Positions 18,275-27,531 of a DNA stretch of 64,000 nt are shown here, piece by piece; within the stretch, counting starts at the first letter, position 1, and the number at the start of each line of letters is the position of its first letter. A program made the position numbers and the translations under genes. The DNA comes from Couchioplanes caeruleus. Lineage in GTDB: Bacteria > Actinomycetota > Actinomycetes > Mycobacteriales > Micromonosporaceae. The notes under the pieces are model-generated. The model did no database searches. It worked only from the letters and a program-made list of their open reading frames with translations, and was not told the DNA's origin. The stretch covers positions 3,034,501 to 3,098,500 of the forward strand of contig NZ_CP092183.1 in assembly GCF_023499255.1 (NCBI RefSeq), in the 5' to 3' direction.

Positions 18275-19842
18275 GCCGCCGCCGGGTCCTGCGCCGCGAG
18301 GGATCTCTCGCAGACCGTATCGAGCAGCGAGCCGCCGCCCGCGACCTCGCCCGCGCGCAGGCCGCGCTGGAACGCGAACAAGCGGCGGTGGCCCGGCAGG
18401 AGGACCGGCTGCTCGGACCGGTGCCGGTCGGCCGGGGCGGCGCCTACGGCCGGGCGGCCGGGCGGGTGTTCTGGCAGATGCAACTGCCGCCGCTGACCAC
18501 CACCTCCGCCCAGCTCTGCTCGGTGTATCCGTTCGTGTCCGACCCGGGTCTGCCCGTTGACGGGCCGCTGATCGGCCTGGAGGTCTACTCCCGGTCGGCG
18601 TTCACCTTCAGCCTGCACGAGCTGTACCGGGCGAAAGTCATCACCGCCCCGAACATGGTTGTCACCGGGGAGATCGGCTCGGCGAAGTCGTCCCTGCTCA
18701 AGACCCTCGCGTTCCGTGGCATCCCATTCGGTACCCGGTTCTACGGCACCGACTACAAAGGCGAATACGAGCAGCTCGCCGTGGCTGCCGGGATCGCACC
18801 GGTGCGGATCGGTCCCGGCCTGGGCGTGATCATGAACCCCCTGGCCGGGATCCGCCGCTACCCGCAGCAGACCGAGGCGCAATGGCGGCAGTTGCAGCGT
18901 TCGCGGCGGCTGTTGCTGCTCGAAGGGCTCCTGGAGATCCAGCTCGGCGGTCCTTTGCAGGAAGCCGAACGCTCGCTGCTGGAGTACGCGGTTGACGCGG
19001 TCACCCGCGAACACGACGCGAGCGCCGGCCGGCTTGCCACCCCCACCCTGTCCGCGGTGCTCGCCGCGACCGGCGACCCGACGTTGTGGCAGCACCGCCT
19101 TGACCAGCTCGCCTACCCCGTCGACACGTTCGTCTCCGACTCGCGTCGGGTGCGCCTGGCCCTTGAGCGGCTCATCTCCGGAGCGCTTGGCGGGGTGTTC
19201 GACGGCCCGGTCGAATCCAACGCGCGCCTGGACTTCACCCAGCCTGGGGCGATCCTGGATCTGCGCACCATCCGCGCCAGCGATCAGATGACCGCGATGG
19301 CGATGACCTGCGCCCAGTCCTGGCTGGAGACCGAACTGTCCGCGCCGGACGCCCCGCCGCGGGTCTGCTTCTACGACGAGTTCGCGCTCATCGCCCGGCA
19401 CCTGCCGCTGATCCGCCGCATGCGCGAACAGCTGAAGCTCGCTCGGGCGCTGGGCATCGCCAACGTGCTGGCGTTCCATCGCTTCAGTGATCTGGCAGCG
19501 TCCGGGTCGGCTGACTCCGAACAGGTCCGCATCGCCCGGGGCCTGATCGAGGACTCCGGTGTGCGGGTCTCGTACCGCCAGGCCACCGGCAGCCTGGAAC
19601 AGGCCCGCGAGTTCCTCGGCACCTCCGATGTCGAGACCGACCTGATGCGCTTTCTGCGCCAGGGCGTCGGCCTGTGGAAGATCGGCACCCGCTCCTTCGT
19701 CGTCAAACACCAGCTCAGCCGGCTGGAGACGGCGATGGTGCACACCGACAGCCGCATGGAAGCCGACGAACCGGTCGCGCCGGCCGACGGCGCCGACTAC
19801 GACGCCCGGCTGGCCGCCGCCACCGATCCGGCGGCCGCGTGA
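18271..19842 (+). CDS. VirB4-like conjugation ATPase
   Basis: Type IV secretion ATPase of 523 aa. It starts at GTG 18271, overlapping the previous stop. Residues 10-50 form a charged coiled coil (REGSLADRIEQRAAARDLARAQAALEREQ-type composition). The Walker A-like GEIGSAKSS is near residues 132-140 and Walker B VCFYDEFA near 370. The C-terminal part has helicase-like motifs (RVSYRQATGS). It would energise pilus assembly or substrate transfer at the inner face of the membrane, with the upstream SCO6880-like protein supplying the N-terminal half. Confidence 0.88.
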   Translation: MSRRRVLRREGSLADRIEQRAAARDLARAQAALEREQAAVARQEDRLLGPVPVGRGGAYGRAAGRVFWQMQLPPLTTTSAQLCSVYPFVSDPGLPVDGPLIGLEVYSRSAFTFSLHELYRAKVITAPNMVVTGEIGSAKSSLLKTLAFRGIPFGTRFYGTDYKGEYEQLAVAAGIAPVRIGPGLGVIMNPLAGIRRYPQQTEAQWRQLQRSRRLLLLEGLLEIQLGGPLQEAERSLLEYAVDAVTREHDASAGRLATPTLSAVLAATGDPTLWQHRLDQLAYPVDTFVSDSRRVRLALERLISGALGGVFDGPVESNARLDFTQPGAILDLRTIRASDQMTAMAMTCAQSWLETELSAPDAPPRVCFYDEFALIARHLPLIRRMREQLKLARALGIANVLAFHRFSDLAASGSADSEQVRIARGLIEDSGVRVSYRQATGSLEQAREFLGTSDVETDLMRFLRQGVGLWKIGTRSFVVKHQLSRLETAMVHTDSRMEADEPVAPADGADYDARLAAATDPAAA

Positions 19843-21698
19843 TGGCCCGCCCACCGCTGTCCTCACCCGGTCACCGCCCACCCCGGCAGGGCCGGGCCCG
19901 CGCCGACATCCTCGGCCGGCTGATTCTGCTCGTGTTGTTCGTCGTGATCGCCGTGGTCGGTGTGGTGTCGCTATGGGCGGCCGGGCAGCTGTCTGCCCTG
20001 TTGGTCCACCACCAGTGGGCGGACACCACGCTCGGGCAAACGCCCGGGATCGTGGTGCGTCTGACCGGTCACTTGGACCGGCCCGCCGACGCGTGGCCGG
20101 CCACCGCCCGCCCGGTGATCGGGGGGCAGTGGCTGCTGTATCCCCTGTGGGCGCTGACTTTCTTCGGCATCCTCGCCGGGATCGGCGCGCCGGCCCTGCA
20201 CGTGGCCAAGACCAGGATGCGCCGCAGCGGATTCGCCACCCACGCCGACCTGCACCGCACGCTGACTGCCGACGCGGTCCGCGCTCGCGTCGACGTCGTA
20301 CGTCCCGGGCTCACGATCGTCGACACCGACGACCAGCTCACCCGAGCCGCGAAGACCGCCCGGCGCCATGATCCCCTCGAGGCCGCCCGGTTCCTGGGCA
20401 ACGACGCCACCAGCGGCCGGCCGCTCTACCTGGCCAACGAATACACGTTGTTGGCCGCCGCGGTGCCGCGCTTCGGCAACAAGACCACCCGGTACGTGAT
20501 CCCGGCGGTCGCCGACGCGCGCGGCGCGGTCATCACCACCTCGACCCGCCTGGACGTCGCCGAGATCACCTACGACCGCCGCGCCGCGATCGGCCCGACC
20601 CACATCTTCGAGCCGCAGGGCGAGATCCGCGGCGTACCCCGCATGGCGTGGTCGCCGATCGAGGGCGCCGACGACCAGATCGTCGCCATGCTCAGGGCCA
20701 ATGGCTTCGCGGCCGGCTCGGGTATCGGCGACGAGTCGGTGGAGAACGGCAAGTGGTTCCGCGACCAGGCCGCGACGATCCTGCGGGGATTGCTGCACGC
20801 TGCCGCGCTGGACGAGCACGCCACCATGCTCGATGTCCTGGCCTGGTCGCAGAACCCGGCGAACTCCCGGCCGGAACGGATTCTGCGCGCGCACGGTGTC
20901 GACTCCTGGGCCGACCGCCTCGCCCGGCACCGCGAAACTAGCGGTAGGGCCCGCGACACCATCCAAACCGTCGTCTCCGGCGCCCTCGACGCGTTCAACG
21001 ACCCTCGGGTCCTGCTGGCTTGTTCGCCGCCGCGCGGCACCCAGTTCAAGCCGGTCGACTGGCTCAAGGAGTCCGGCACCATCTACCTGGTCGGCACCCG
21101 TGACGCCCAGGCGTTGATCGCTCCACTGCTCGCCGCGCTGAGCGAGGACATCATCTACCAGGCCAAACGCCTCGCGCTCACCGCGCCGGGCGGGCGGATC
21201 GAACCGACGCTGTACTTCATCGGCGACGAGATCACCAACATCGCACCACTGCCCTCCTTGCCGTCGCTGATGAACGAAGGCGGCGGCTCCGGCATCGCCG
21301 TCAGCGTATTCGCGCAGAACCTGCACCAGCTCCGCGAACGCTGGGGCGACAAGGGCGGGCGGGCCATCGCGGACTCCGCCAGCGCCCGGCTGCTCATCGG
21401 CGGCAGCACCGACGTCACCGGCCTACGCGACGCGCAAGCTCTGGCCGGGCAGGTCACCGACATCACCTCCAGCCACTCCTGGGGCGGCGGCCGAGCCTCG
21501 GTCAACGAAAGCACCCGCCGCGAAAACCTCCTCGACCTGGCCGACCTGCGCACCCTGCCCGAAGGCCGCGCGCTCGCCCTGGTCGGCAACCTGCCCCCGG
21601 TTGAGCTCGCCGTACCGGCGTGGTGGGAACGCCCCGACGCCGGCGAGCTGACCGCCGGCCGTGACGCCTTCCGCAAACGACTCGCCGAGGCCGCCTGA
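19842..21698 (+). CDS. VirD4/TraG-type coupling protein
   Basis: Protein of 618 aa, start at the TGATG overlap. Two N-terminal transmembrane helices (LILLVLFVVIAVVGVVSLWAAG and LLYPLWALTFFGILAGIGA) precede a cytoplasmic ATPase. The nucleotide-binding loop is degenerate (VPRFGNKTTRYVIP instead of GxxGxGKT). Walker B is YFIGDEITNIAP, and SARLLIGGST and DITSSHSWGGG fit the TraG/VirD4 family. It should link the relaxase-DNA complex to the secretion channel. The altered P-loop is common in actinobacterial members but deserves an alignment. Confidence 0.85.
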   Translation: MARPPLSSPGHRPPRQGRARADILGRLILLVLFVVIAVVGVVSLWAAGQLSALLVHHQWADTTLGQTPGIVVRLTGHLDRPADAWPATARPVIGGQWLLYPLWALTFFGILAGIGAPALHVAKTRMRRSGFATHADLHRTLTADAVRARVDVVRPGLTIVDTDDQLTRAAKTARRHDPLEAARFLGNDATSGRPLYLANEYTLLAAAVPRFGNKTTRYVIPAVADARGAVITTSTRLDVAEITYDRRAAIGPTHIFEPQGEIRGVPRMAWSPIEGADDQIVAMLRANGFAAGSGIGDESVENGKWFRDQAATILRGLLHAAALDEHATMLDVLAWSQNPANSRPERILRAHGVDSWADRLARHRETSGRARDTIQTVVSGALDAFNDPRVLLACSPPRGTQFKPVDWLKESGTIYLVGTRDAQALIAPLLAALSEDIIYQAKRLALTAPGGRIEPTLYFIGDEITNIAPLPSLPSLMNEGGGSGIAVSVFAQNLHQLRERWGDKGGRAIADSASARLLIGGSTDVTGLRDAQALAGQVTDITSSHSWGGGRASVNESTRRENLLDLADLRTLPEGRALALVGNLPPVELAVPAWWERPDAGELTAGRDAFRKRLAEAA

Positions 21699-22312
21699 TG
21701 GACGCTTCCGACTTTCAACTACCCGAAGACCCGCCGCCGGACATGGTCGCGGTCGCCCAGCTCGCCGCATCCATGGCCAGGCTGACCGAGGCCGTCGACA
21801 CCCTGCACCAGCAACACCTCGCCCTGGCCGACACCGTCGCCCGCGGCCAGAACGCCGGACCGCGTAAAGCCCCGCAAAGCATTCCATGGCCACTGCGCTG
21901 GGCCGAGCTCGACCGCGACGTCGCCGCGCAGGTGTGGGCGTGGCTGATCGACTGGGTCGGCTGGGCCGTCGACCGCTACCAGCTGGCCGAAGAGATCCCG
22001 GCCTGCTGGTACCAGCACCCGCCGCTGATAGAAGAGCTGACGGGGCTCGCCGCCGCCTGGCACACCGCGTACGACGACGCCGCACCGGCAGAAGGTCCGT
22101 TGCTGTGGCACGAACGCTTCGCCCGCGCCCGCCTGCGGCTGCGCGACTGGGACGACTACACCCGCTGCCGCAACGGCACCCACACCGACCGGCACCTCGA
22201 CCTCACCTGGCCCGCCGCCTGGCGTGAAGCCGCTGCCCTAATCGCCGACGCGGACCTCACCGACCGGCCGGACGGCGCACCGGCCGCCAGCCCGCAGGAG
22301 CCGACGTCATGA
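21698..22312 (+). CDS. DUF4913-family protein
   Basis: Protein of 204 aa, start overlapping the previous stop. An N-terminal helix with coiled-coil character (QLAASMARLTEAVDTLHQQHLALAD) precedes a Trp-rich domain (WPLRWAELDRDVAAQVWAWLIDWVGWAVDRYQ-type composition, then IPACWYQHPPLIEEL). This is the pattern of DUF4913 proteins encoded in actinobacterial conjugative elements. No catalytic motif is evident. Its place directly after the coupling protein suggests an accessory role in DNA processing or coupling. Confidence 0.75.
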   Translation: MDASDFQLPEDPPPDMVAVAQLAASMARLTEAVDTLHQQHLALADTVARGQNAGPRKAPQSIPWPLRWAELDRDVAAQVWAWLIDWVGWAVDRYQLAEEIPACWYQHPPLIEELTGLAAAWHTAYDDAAPAEGPLLWHERFARARLRLRDWDDYTRCRNGTHTDRHLDLTWPAAWREAAALIADADLTDRPDGAPAASPQEPTS

Positions 22313-22611
22313 CCATGCCCGCCGAAGTCACCTCGGATGCCGCCTGGGACCGCCTCAACACCGTCCTGCGGGCCATGTACCGCGACGTCGACGACCTCTA
22401 CCAGCGCATCACCGAACCCGAACCCGACGAGGAAAACCCGCAGCCGGAGGAGAACGAACCCGTGAGTGACCTGGACGCCGAGTACGACGCCGACGATCGC
22501 GCCGCCGAATACGCCGACGAGGAACGCGTACGCCTTGATGCCGAGACCGACGGCCGTCTCGACGGCGACTACGACACCGATGTCGACGACGAACCCGGCC
22601 TGGAGGACTGA
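22309..22611 (+). CDS. Small acidic hypothetical protein
   Basis: Protein of 100 aa, start in an ATGA overlap with the DUF4913 gene. It is strongly acidic, with a long Glu/Asp-rich tail (EPEPDEENPQPEENEP, then EYDADDRAAEYADEE). No known domain. Composition alone allows a DNA-mimic or chaperone-like role, but there is no direct evidence. Its tight spacing makes it part of the transfer operon. Confidence 0.65.
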   Translation: MTMPAEVTSDAAWDRLNTVLRAMYRDVDDLYQRITEPEPDEENPQPEENEPVSDLDAEYDADDRAAEYADEERVRLDAETDGRLDGDYDTDVDDEPGLED

Positions 22612-22892
22612 TGCCCGGCCACACCACCCTCGCTCAGGACCGCGAAGCCACCGATGATGCGGCCGCCGGCCACCCGCCCGGCAGCGGCTATCTGCTCTAC
22701 CTCGACATCCTTCGCGCGCTCGATGAGCAAGGCGCCGCCGTCAACAGCGCGCTGCTCGAGGCGCACACCGCCCACACCGCCCAGCAACGCCAGAAGGCGA
22801 TGACCAGGTTGCATACCCGGCTGCGTGACATGGCCGCCACCGCCAACGACGCCCTGGGCAGCTGGCCCGAACGCAGCGACGGAACGGCATGA
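22611..22892 (+). CDS. Small helical hypothetical protein
   Basis: Protein of 93 aa starting within the TGATG at the end of the acidic gene. The central region is helical and hydrophilic (LYLDILRALDEQGAAVNSALLEAHTAHTAQQRQKAMTRL-type composition, shown here as a coiled-coil candidate). There is no signal peptide or known domain. It is coupled on both sides, so it is likely translated as part of the transfer operon. Confidence 0.6.
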   Translation: MPGHTTLAQDREATDDAAAGHPPGSGYLLYLDILRALDEQGAAVNSALLEAHTAHTAQQRQKAMTRLHTRLRDMAATANDALGSWPERSDGTA

Positions 22893-23338
22893 GCTGCCGG
22901 CGACTGGCCGCCGTCTGCGGCCTCGCCGTCCTCCTGACGGCGGGGTGCAGCCCGACCATCAGCTACACCGCGCCGAGCGAACAAGCCGCGACCACCAGCC
23001 GCGACCACCCTGCTCCCATCGGTGGGCCACGCCGCAACGCCGCGCTGCTCGCCGCCCTGACCTACATCCGGTTGTGGGCCCGGCCCACGCTCGACCGCAA
23101 CGCCTGGTACACCGGCGTGCAGCCGATGGTGACGCCGGCCTACGCACAGCTACTCACCGACACCGACCCGGCACAGGTTCCCGCCCACACGGTGACCGGC
23201 AGCCCGCGCGCGGTGTCGGCTAACACGGCCGTCGTGGTCGCGGACGTGCCGACCGACGCAGGACTCATCCGCGTCACCATCGCCAGCACGGACGGGCGAT
23301 GGCTGGTCGACAACGCTCGTCCGGCGCCGGCACCATGA
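22889..23338 (+). CDS. Lipoprotein of the transfer operon
   Basis: Protein of 149 aa starting in an ATGA overlap. A lipoprotein signal peptide ends in the lipobox LTAGC (Cys at about residue 20). The exported domain (about 45-145) has the YIRLWARPTLDRNAWYTGVQPMVTPAY signature seen in actinobacterial conjugation-associated lipoproteins and may adopt a VirB8/NTF2-like fold, though this is not proven. It would be anchored outside the membrane and could connect channel and cell wall. Confidence 0.75.
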   Translation: MSCRRLAAVCGLAVLLTAGCSPTISYTAPSEQAATTSRDHPAPIGGPRRNAALLAALTYIRLWARPTLDRNAWYTGVQPMVTPAYAQLLTDTDPAQVPAHTVTGSPRAVSANTAVVVADVPTDAGLIRVTIASTDGRWLVDNARPAPAP

Positions 23339-23436
23339 CAGCGCCGACCCTTGTCACCGGGGCCACCGGGCCCGGGCCTGGCTCGGGGGTCGGTCCATCG
23401 CGCCGGGCGGCCCACACAACTCGGCGGCGGCCATGA
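23335..23436 (+). CDS. Possible 33-aa protein coupled at both ends
   Basis: A 34-codon frame starts at an ATGA overlapping the lipoprotein stop and ends at an ATGA overlapping the next start. The peptide is Gly/Pro/Arg/Thr-rich (MTAPTLVTGATGPGPGSG and so on) with no domain. It may be a real microprotein or simply a device to carry ribosomes across the gap. Evidence is limited to the two overlaps. Confidence 0.35.
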   Translation: MTAPTLVTGATGPGPGSGVGPSRRAAHTTRRRP

Positions 23437-24425
23437 GCAACCGCGTCGTCGCCTTGTTAGTGGGTGCCTTCCTGTTGGTCGGCTGCTGTCTCGCCGGGCC
23501 GCTGTTGCTGCTGACCACCGTCAACGATGAGTGCGCCCCCGCGCCGACGACATCGGTAGCCAGTAGCCAGCCCGCAGGGCAGTGGGACGCCGAGCAACTG
23601 GCCAACGCCCGCACGATCGTCAGCGTCGGCGCCGAGCGGCGCATCCCGGCACGCGGGCAGATCATCGCGCTCGCGACCGCCATGCAGGAGTCCGGGCTGC
23701 GCAACCTCGCCGGCGGTGACCGCGACTCCATCGGCCTGTTCCAGCAACGCCCCAGCCAAGGCTGGGGCACCCCGGCCCAGATCGGCGACCCCGTCTACGC
23801 CGCCGGCAAGTTCTACGACAAACTCGCCACCGTCCGCGGCTGGCAGGCCATGCCACTAACCGAAGCCGCACAAGCCGTCCAAGGCTCCGCACTCCCGAAC
23901 GCCTATGCGAAGTGGGAAGACGACGCCACCGCTCTCAGTCAGCAGCTCGGCGTCACGGTCGGTAGCGCAACCGACTGCTCAGCCGCCGACGTCGCGGTGG
24001 CGCAGCCGGTCACGCGCAACCCCGACGGCTCCTGGCCGGATGAGCCCTGCAGCATTCGACCCGATCCGACCACCGGGCTCGGCTGCCTGACGCCACGGAC
24101 GTTGCACCTCGTACAACAAGCCAAAGCCGCAGGGTTCCCGAAGCCGGGCTGCTACCGCGTCGACGATCACGGCGAGCACCCCAAGGGCCGCGCCTGCGAC
24201 TTCATGATGACCTCCGGCGGCGAAGCCTCCGGCGCCCAGAAAGCCCGCGGCGACGCGATGGCCGCCTGGGCTGTCGCCAACGCCGACCGCCTCGGCCTCA
24301 AGTACGTCATCTGGTTCCGCCGCATCTGGACCCGCTCCGAAGGCTGGCACGCGTACAACAACCCCTTCGGTGGCAACGACCCCTCCGGATGGCACACCAA
24401 CCACGTCCACATCAGCGTCGAGTGA
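23433..24425 (+). CDS. VirB1-like cell-wall hydrolase of the transfer operon
   Basis: Protein of 330 aa. An N-terminal signal anchor (VVALLVGAFLLVGCCLAGPLLLLTTV) is followed by a lysozyme-like transglycosylase domain (about 55-170) with catalytic Glu in TAMQESGLRN and the SIGLFQQRPSQGWG motif. The C-terminal domain (about 205-330) has GCYRVDDHGEHPKGRACDF and HTNHVHISVE, resembling actinobacterial ARB_07466-like metal-binding hydrolase domains. It would open the peptidoglycan for the secretion apparatus. It is the last gene of the operon. Confidence 0.87.
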   Translation: MSNRVVALLVGAFLLVGCCLAGPLLLLTTVNDECAPAPTTSVASSQPAGQWDAEQLANARTIVSVGAERRIPARGQIIALATAMQESGLRNLAGGDRDSIGLFQQRPSQGWGTPAQIGDPVYAAGKFYDKLATVRGWQAMPLTEAAQAVQGSALPNAYAKWEDDATALSQQLGVTVGSATDCSAADVAVAQPVTRNPDGSWPDEPCSIRPDPTTGLGCLTPRTLHLVQQAKAAGFPKPGCYRVDDHGEHPKGRACDFMMTSGGEASGAQKARGDAMAAWAVANADRLGLKYVIWFRRIWTRSEGWHAYNNPFGGNDPSGWHTNHVHISVE

Positions 24426-24597
24426 AATCAGCAACAATTCATGCGCTGGTTTAGCCGATGAGTACGTCGCGTGCATCACCTTGGATCTTCCCGCTGGCTG
24501 GGGTGGAGATTTGAGCGGACTGACTTAAGAGTTGTGAATGCGGGTGCCGCAGGCCGATCACCGCATTGGCCCCGAGTGAGCGCCGCTCGGGGCGGAG

Positions 24598-26019
24598 TTA
24601 GAGCCCGATCGCCTCGTTGAACATGTCCAGAATTGTGTGAGGATCGGCAACTTCGTTATGAATTAGTTTTCTGTCAGACGCCTCGAACATTGCGCCGTTC
24701 CAAAAAATGGTTTGGGGCTTTGCTCCACTTCCCATCATGTGGTTCGGCGACGAAGAAAGTGGCGCGAACCTTAGCAAGTGCCATTGCGCGGATTCACCAT
24801 TCCAAGCGCACACCATATTTGCCGGAATGACCCCCGCCTCTTCACCCATGTCACCCTCTTTCATCGCGACGAGACTCCCAACATAGAGGGTGTTCATTGA
24901 CTCTGTTGCTGAATCGAGCTCGAAGATTTTCAACATGAGCCGGAAGTCGCCAACAATGAGGTAAGGGAATCCGTGAGGTCGGTCCTCTCCAGCGATGACA
25001 TCTGGGACATCTCTGCTCAAGATGTCTACCGTTGAGCCCCACAGGTACTTCAAGGCAAGTCGCCCTTGGCGTTGGCGTTCCCGATACTCCATAACCAAGT
25101 TTGCCTTGGCATCGTTCTTCATCCGGCGCTCGGCCGTGGTGGCCAACATGCGTTGCACTCCGAGCTGCCAATCTTTGCTATTCCGGCCGGGCTTTAGCAC
25201 GTCCACTACCCGTCGAGCGTCAGGCGGTCGAGCGGACGGCTCCTTGGCGAGCATGTCGAGAATCACCGTACGGAGCGGAGCTTGGACAGACTCCGGGAGT
25301 TGCGGAACAACTGTGAGGTGCTGGTGCCTGTGGTCCGGTCCTGGAAACGCCTTCCGTCCGGTCACCAACTCGTAGCCAATGCAACCTATCGCGTAGAGGT
25401 CACTCGCTACTCGCTCCTCGGCACCTACCACGAACAGTTCTGGCGCCCGGTATTCCATTGTGCCTCCGCCCCGAAGGGTATGGGAGGCCGTCGCGGCCGC
25501 CATGACACGCGAGATCCCAAAGTCGGCAAGGTGCCATCGATTGTCGATATCTAAGATATTTAGCGGCTTGATATCTCGGTGGATGACCCCGGCTTCGGCT
25601 AGCTCCCGCAGTCCTTCCGCGACCTGCCTCACAACGTCGGTAGCCTCAGGTGTCGTAAGCGGAGCGCTCTGCGCGACAAGCTCCGCGAGGTTCCGCCGGG
25701 CCCGTGGCATGACGAACATCAACTGGTCCGTCGCTCTCGCCACGTCGAGGAGCGGAACGAGGTGACCTTCAGGTTGGACTGGAAGTCGGCGCCAGACCTC
25801 AACCTCACGTTCCGCTATGGCCCTGTCCTGGACGGAACTGGCGCGGAAGCTGACAACTTTGACCGCGACGCTCGTGCCGTCCTCAGCCCTACCACCGTAG
25901 ACGGTTCCATAGCTGCCGGGATCGCCGATGCGGTCTGCTTCGTCGTAGGAGTAAACGTTGCCGGATTCCGCCTGAAAGTCGATCAAGGAGCCCTCGCGTG
26001 TCCGTGTCCTCGTCTCCAA
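24598..26019 (-). CDS. Serine/threonine protein kinase with unknown C-terminal domain
   Basis: Protein of 473 aa. An N-terminal Hanks-type kinase (about 25-280) carries a Gly-loop IGDPGSYGTVYGG, VAVK (Lys54), HRDIKPLN (147-154), DFGIS (166-170) and the APE-like RAPEL. The last 190 residues form an unrecognised domain with no transmembrane segment, so it is cytosolic. The gene and its neighbour are clearly less GC-rich than their surroundings (ATT/AAT codons, T-rich stretches), suggesting separate acquisition. Paired with a PIN-domain gene, it could be a defence module; that is inference. Confidence 0.85.
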   Translation of the reverse strand: METRTRTREGSLIDFQAESGNVYSYDEADRIGDPGSYGTVYGGRAEDGTSVAVKVVSFRASSVQDRAIAEREVEVWRRLPVQPEGHLVPLLDVARATDQLMFVMPRARRNLAELVAQSAPLTTPEATDVVRQVAEGLRELAEAGVIHRDIKPLNILDIDNRWHLADFGISRVMAAATASHTLRGGGTMEYRAPELFVVGAEERVASDLYAIGCIGYELVTGRKAFPGPDHRHQHLTVVPQLPESVQAPLRTVILDMLAKEPSARPPDARRVVDVLKPGRNSKDWQLGVQRMLATTAERRMKNDAKANLVMEYRERQRQGRLALKYLWGSTVDILSRDVPDVIAGEDRPHGFPYLIVGDFRLMLKIFELDSATESMNTLYVGSLVAMKEGDMGEEAGVIPANMVCAWNGESAQWHLLRFAPLSSSPNHMMGSGAKPQTIFWNGAMFEASDRKLIHNEVADPHTILDMFNEAIGL

Positions 26020-26164
26020 TGTGACGGGGATTCGCCTCGAACTTACCCAGAGCGCTGCCGGCCGCGCCTACTGGGTTCTTCCCGTCAACCGCGGCGCGGG
26101 CGCAGTTGCCCCAGCGCTGGCCGCCGTCAGCGCCTGGGCACTCGACGGGGCCGGCCTTTGCCGA

Positions 26165-27271
26165 CTACCCCCTTATGCTGTGCAAGTAGAAATGCTCGAC
26201 ATGCAGAACCCACTCGGACGAATCCTTATCTCCATATACCTCGGCGGTCGCGGCTACATCGTAAGCCGGAGAGAAGTCATTTTCGAGTCGGCCTGAGTCC
26301 CACCAGGTCCCCTCGATGACGATCGACACCGTCAACTGCACCGAGGCTGATGCATACGAGCGCGACGTTTCGATGTCGCCTATCTCGTCCACTGAATCAA
26401 TCTGAGTCACCAAGGCTTTGGTGTTCAGGTATCGTTCTAGATCCCAGCCGCTCGCACTAACCAAGTTGCCGTAGTCATCAGTCGGCACTAGGCGGAGCGC
26501 CGCCTGCTCGATTTCCGGAAGTTGGTTATATATCTTTTCTAAGAACTCGTTGAGTGCAAGTTCGCTTCCGGCAGTCAAGGTTAGCAGTCCTCTTCGCGTC
26601 TGCCATAAGTCTTTTGCCATGACCGGCGACTCGCGTCCTCTGAAGTGGGCGACTGCGTCACGATCGGCAGAGACAAGAACAACATTTCCCAATTGCGAAG
26701 ACGCCCTCTGCTCCAATAGGTTGAATGAAGCGGAGTCGGCTGCACCTGTCTTGACCCGTGCGCCGCCAAGAACCTTCTGCTTTCCACCCGAATCTGTTTT
26801 CCGACGGGCAGCTCCCGTCTGAAGGATTTGATCTCGAATTCCCTGCACGGCGGCCAAGGGATGAGCTGCAAGGCGCACGATCTCCGCGCCAACCCCTTCG
26901 AGGGAGTCGGAAAGGACTTTTACTAAATGCTCGATCTCAGCTGCGCCGCTTGGTAGTCCTGGCCAGTTGGGCACGTCGAGCCCGACCCGTCGCGCGGCGG
27001 CTAATGAATTCTCGAACGGTTCGACTGTTCGAGAGATCGAGTCGAATAGGTGCTCGGCCCACTCCCATAGGACGGGCTCAAGTATCCATACCGCTATGTC
27101 GCGCTCTTGCTCGTCGATAATGTTTACGAGGTCTTCAATCTTACTCAGGTCTAGTAGCCCTCGCGGCATGGAGTTGGTGTCCAAAGCTATGGCCACGACA
27201 TCGTCCGGGAAGTTGAATTTTTCATCAACAGACACCCGGTCGATGATAGGGAGGCAGTCCTTCGTAGGCAA
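26165..27271 (-). CDS. PIN-domain-like protein
   Basis: Protein of 368 aa. Residues 20-220 look like a large PIN nuclease domain: ALDTNSM (catalytic Asp), VLWEWAEHL (acidic residue), a long helical insert, then LVSADRDAVAHF (second acidic cluster). The C-terminal part (about 270-368) is unassigned. PIN domains cut RNA and occur in toxins and antiphage systems. It is upstream of the kinase gene in the same orientation, 145 bp apart, with the same low GC. Assignment is by motif only; metal-site residues need an alignment. Confidence 0.65.
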   Translation of the reverse strand: MPTKDCLPIIDRVSVDEKFNFPDDVVAIALDTNSMPRGLLDLSKIEDLVNIIDEQERDIAVWILEPVLWEWAEHLFDSISRTVEPFENSLAAARRVGLDVPNWPGLPSGAAEIEHLVKVLSDSLEGVGAEIVRLAAHPLAAVQGIRDQILQTGAARRKTDSGGKQKVLGGARVKTGAADSASFNLLEQRASSQLGNVVLVSADRDAVAHFRGRESPVMAKDLWQTRRGLLTLTAGSELALNEFLEKIYNQLPEIEQAALRLVPTDDYGNLVSASGWDLERYLNTKALVTQIDSVDEIGDIETSRSYASASVQLTVSIVIEGTWWDSGRLENDFSPAYDVAATAEVYGDKDSSEWVLHVEHFYLHSIRG

Positions 27272-27531
27272 TGTGGCGGCGGACTAAACGGAGGCGGTCA
27301 GGAACGCCAAGGTGCTGGACCAGGTGCTCCGATCGACTTCGCCAGCGCATGGGTGCCGCGCTAGCAGGAGCAAGGCCCGGCTCCGAAGCCCGCTCACCGC
27401 TGCCGGCCGCGCGAAGCAGCGGTTAACGAATCCCGGACCGGATCGTCATGCGGATGCTCCTGCTGTGTGAGTATGTATCTGTGACGTTCACACTGGCGCG
27501 GGCGACTGGGCTTGCTGGAAGGTACGCATCG

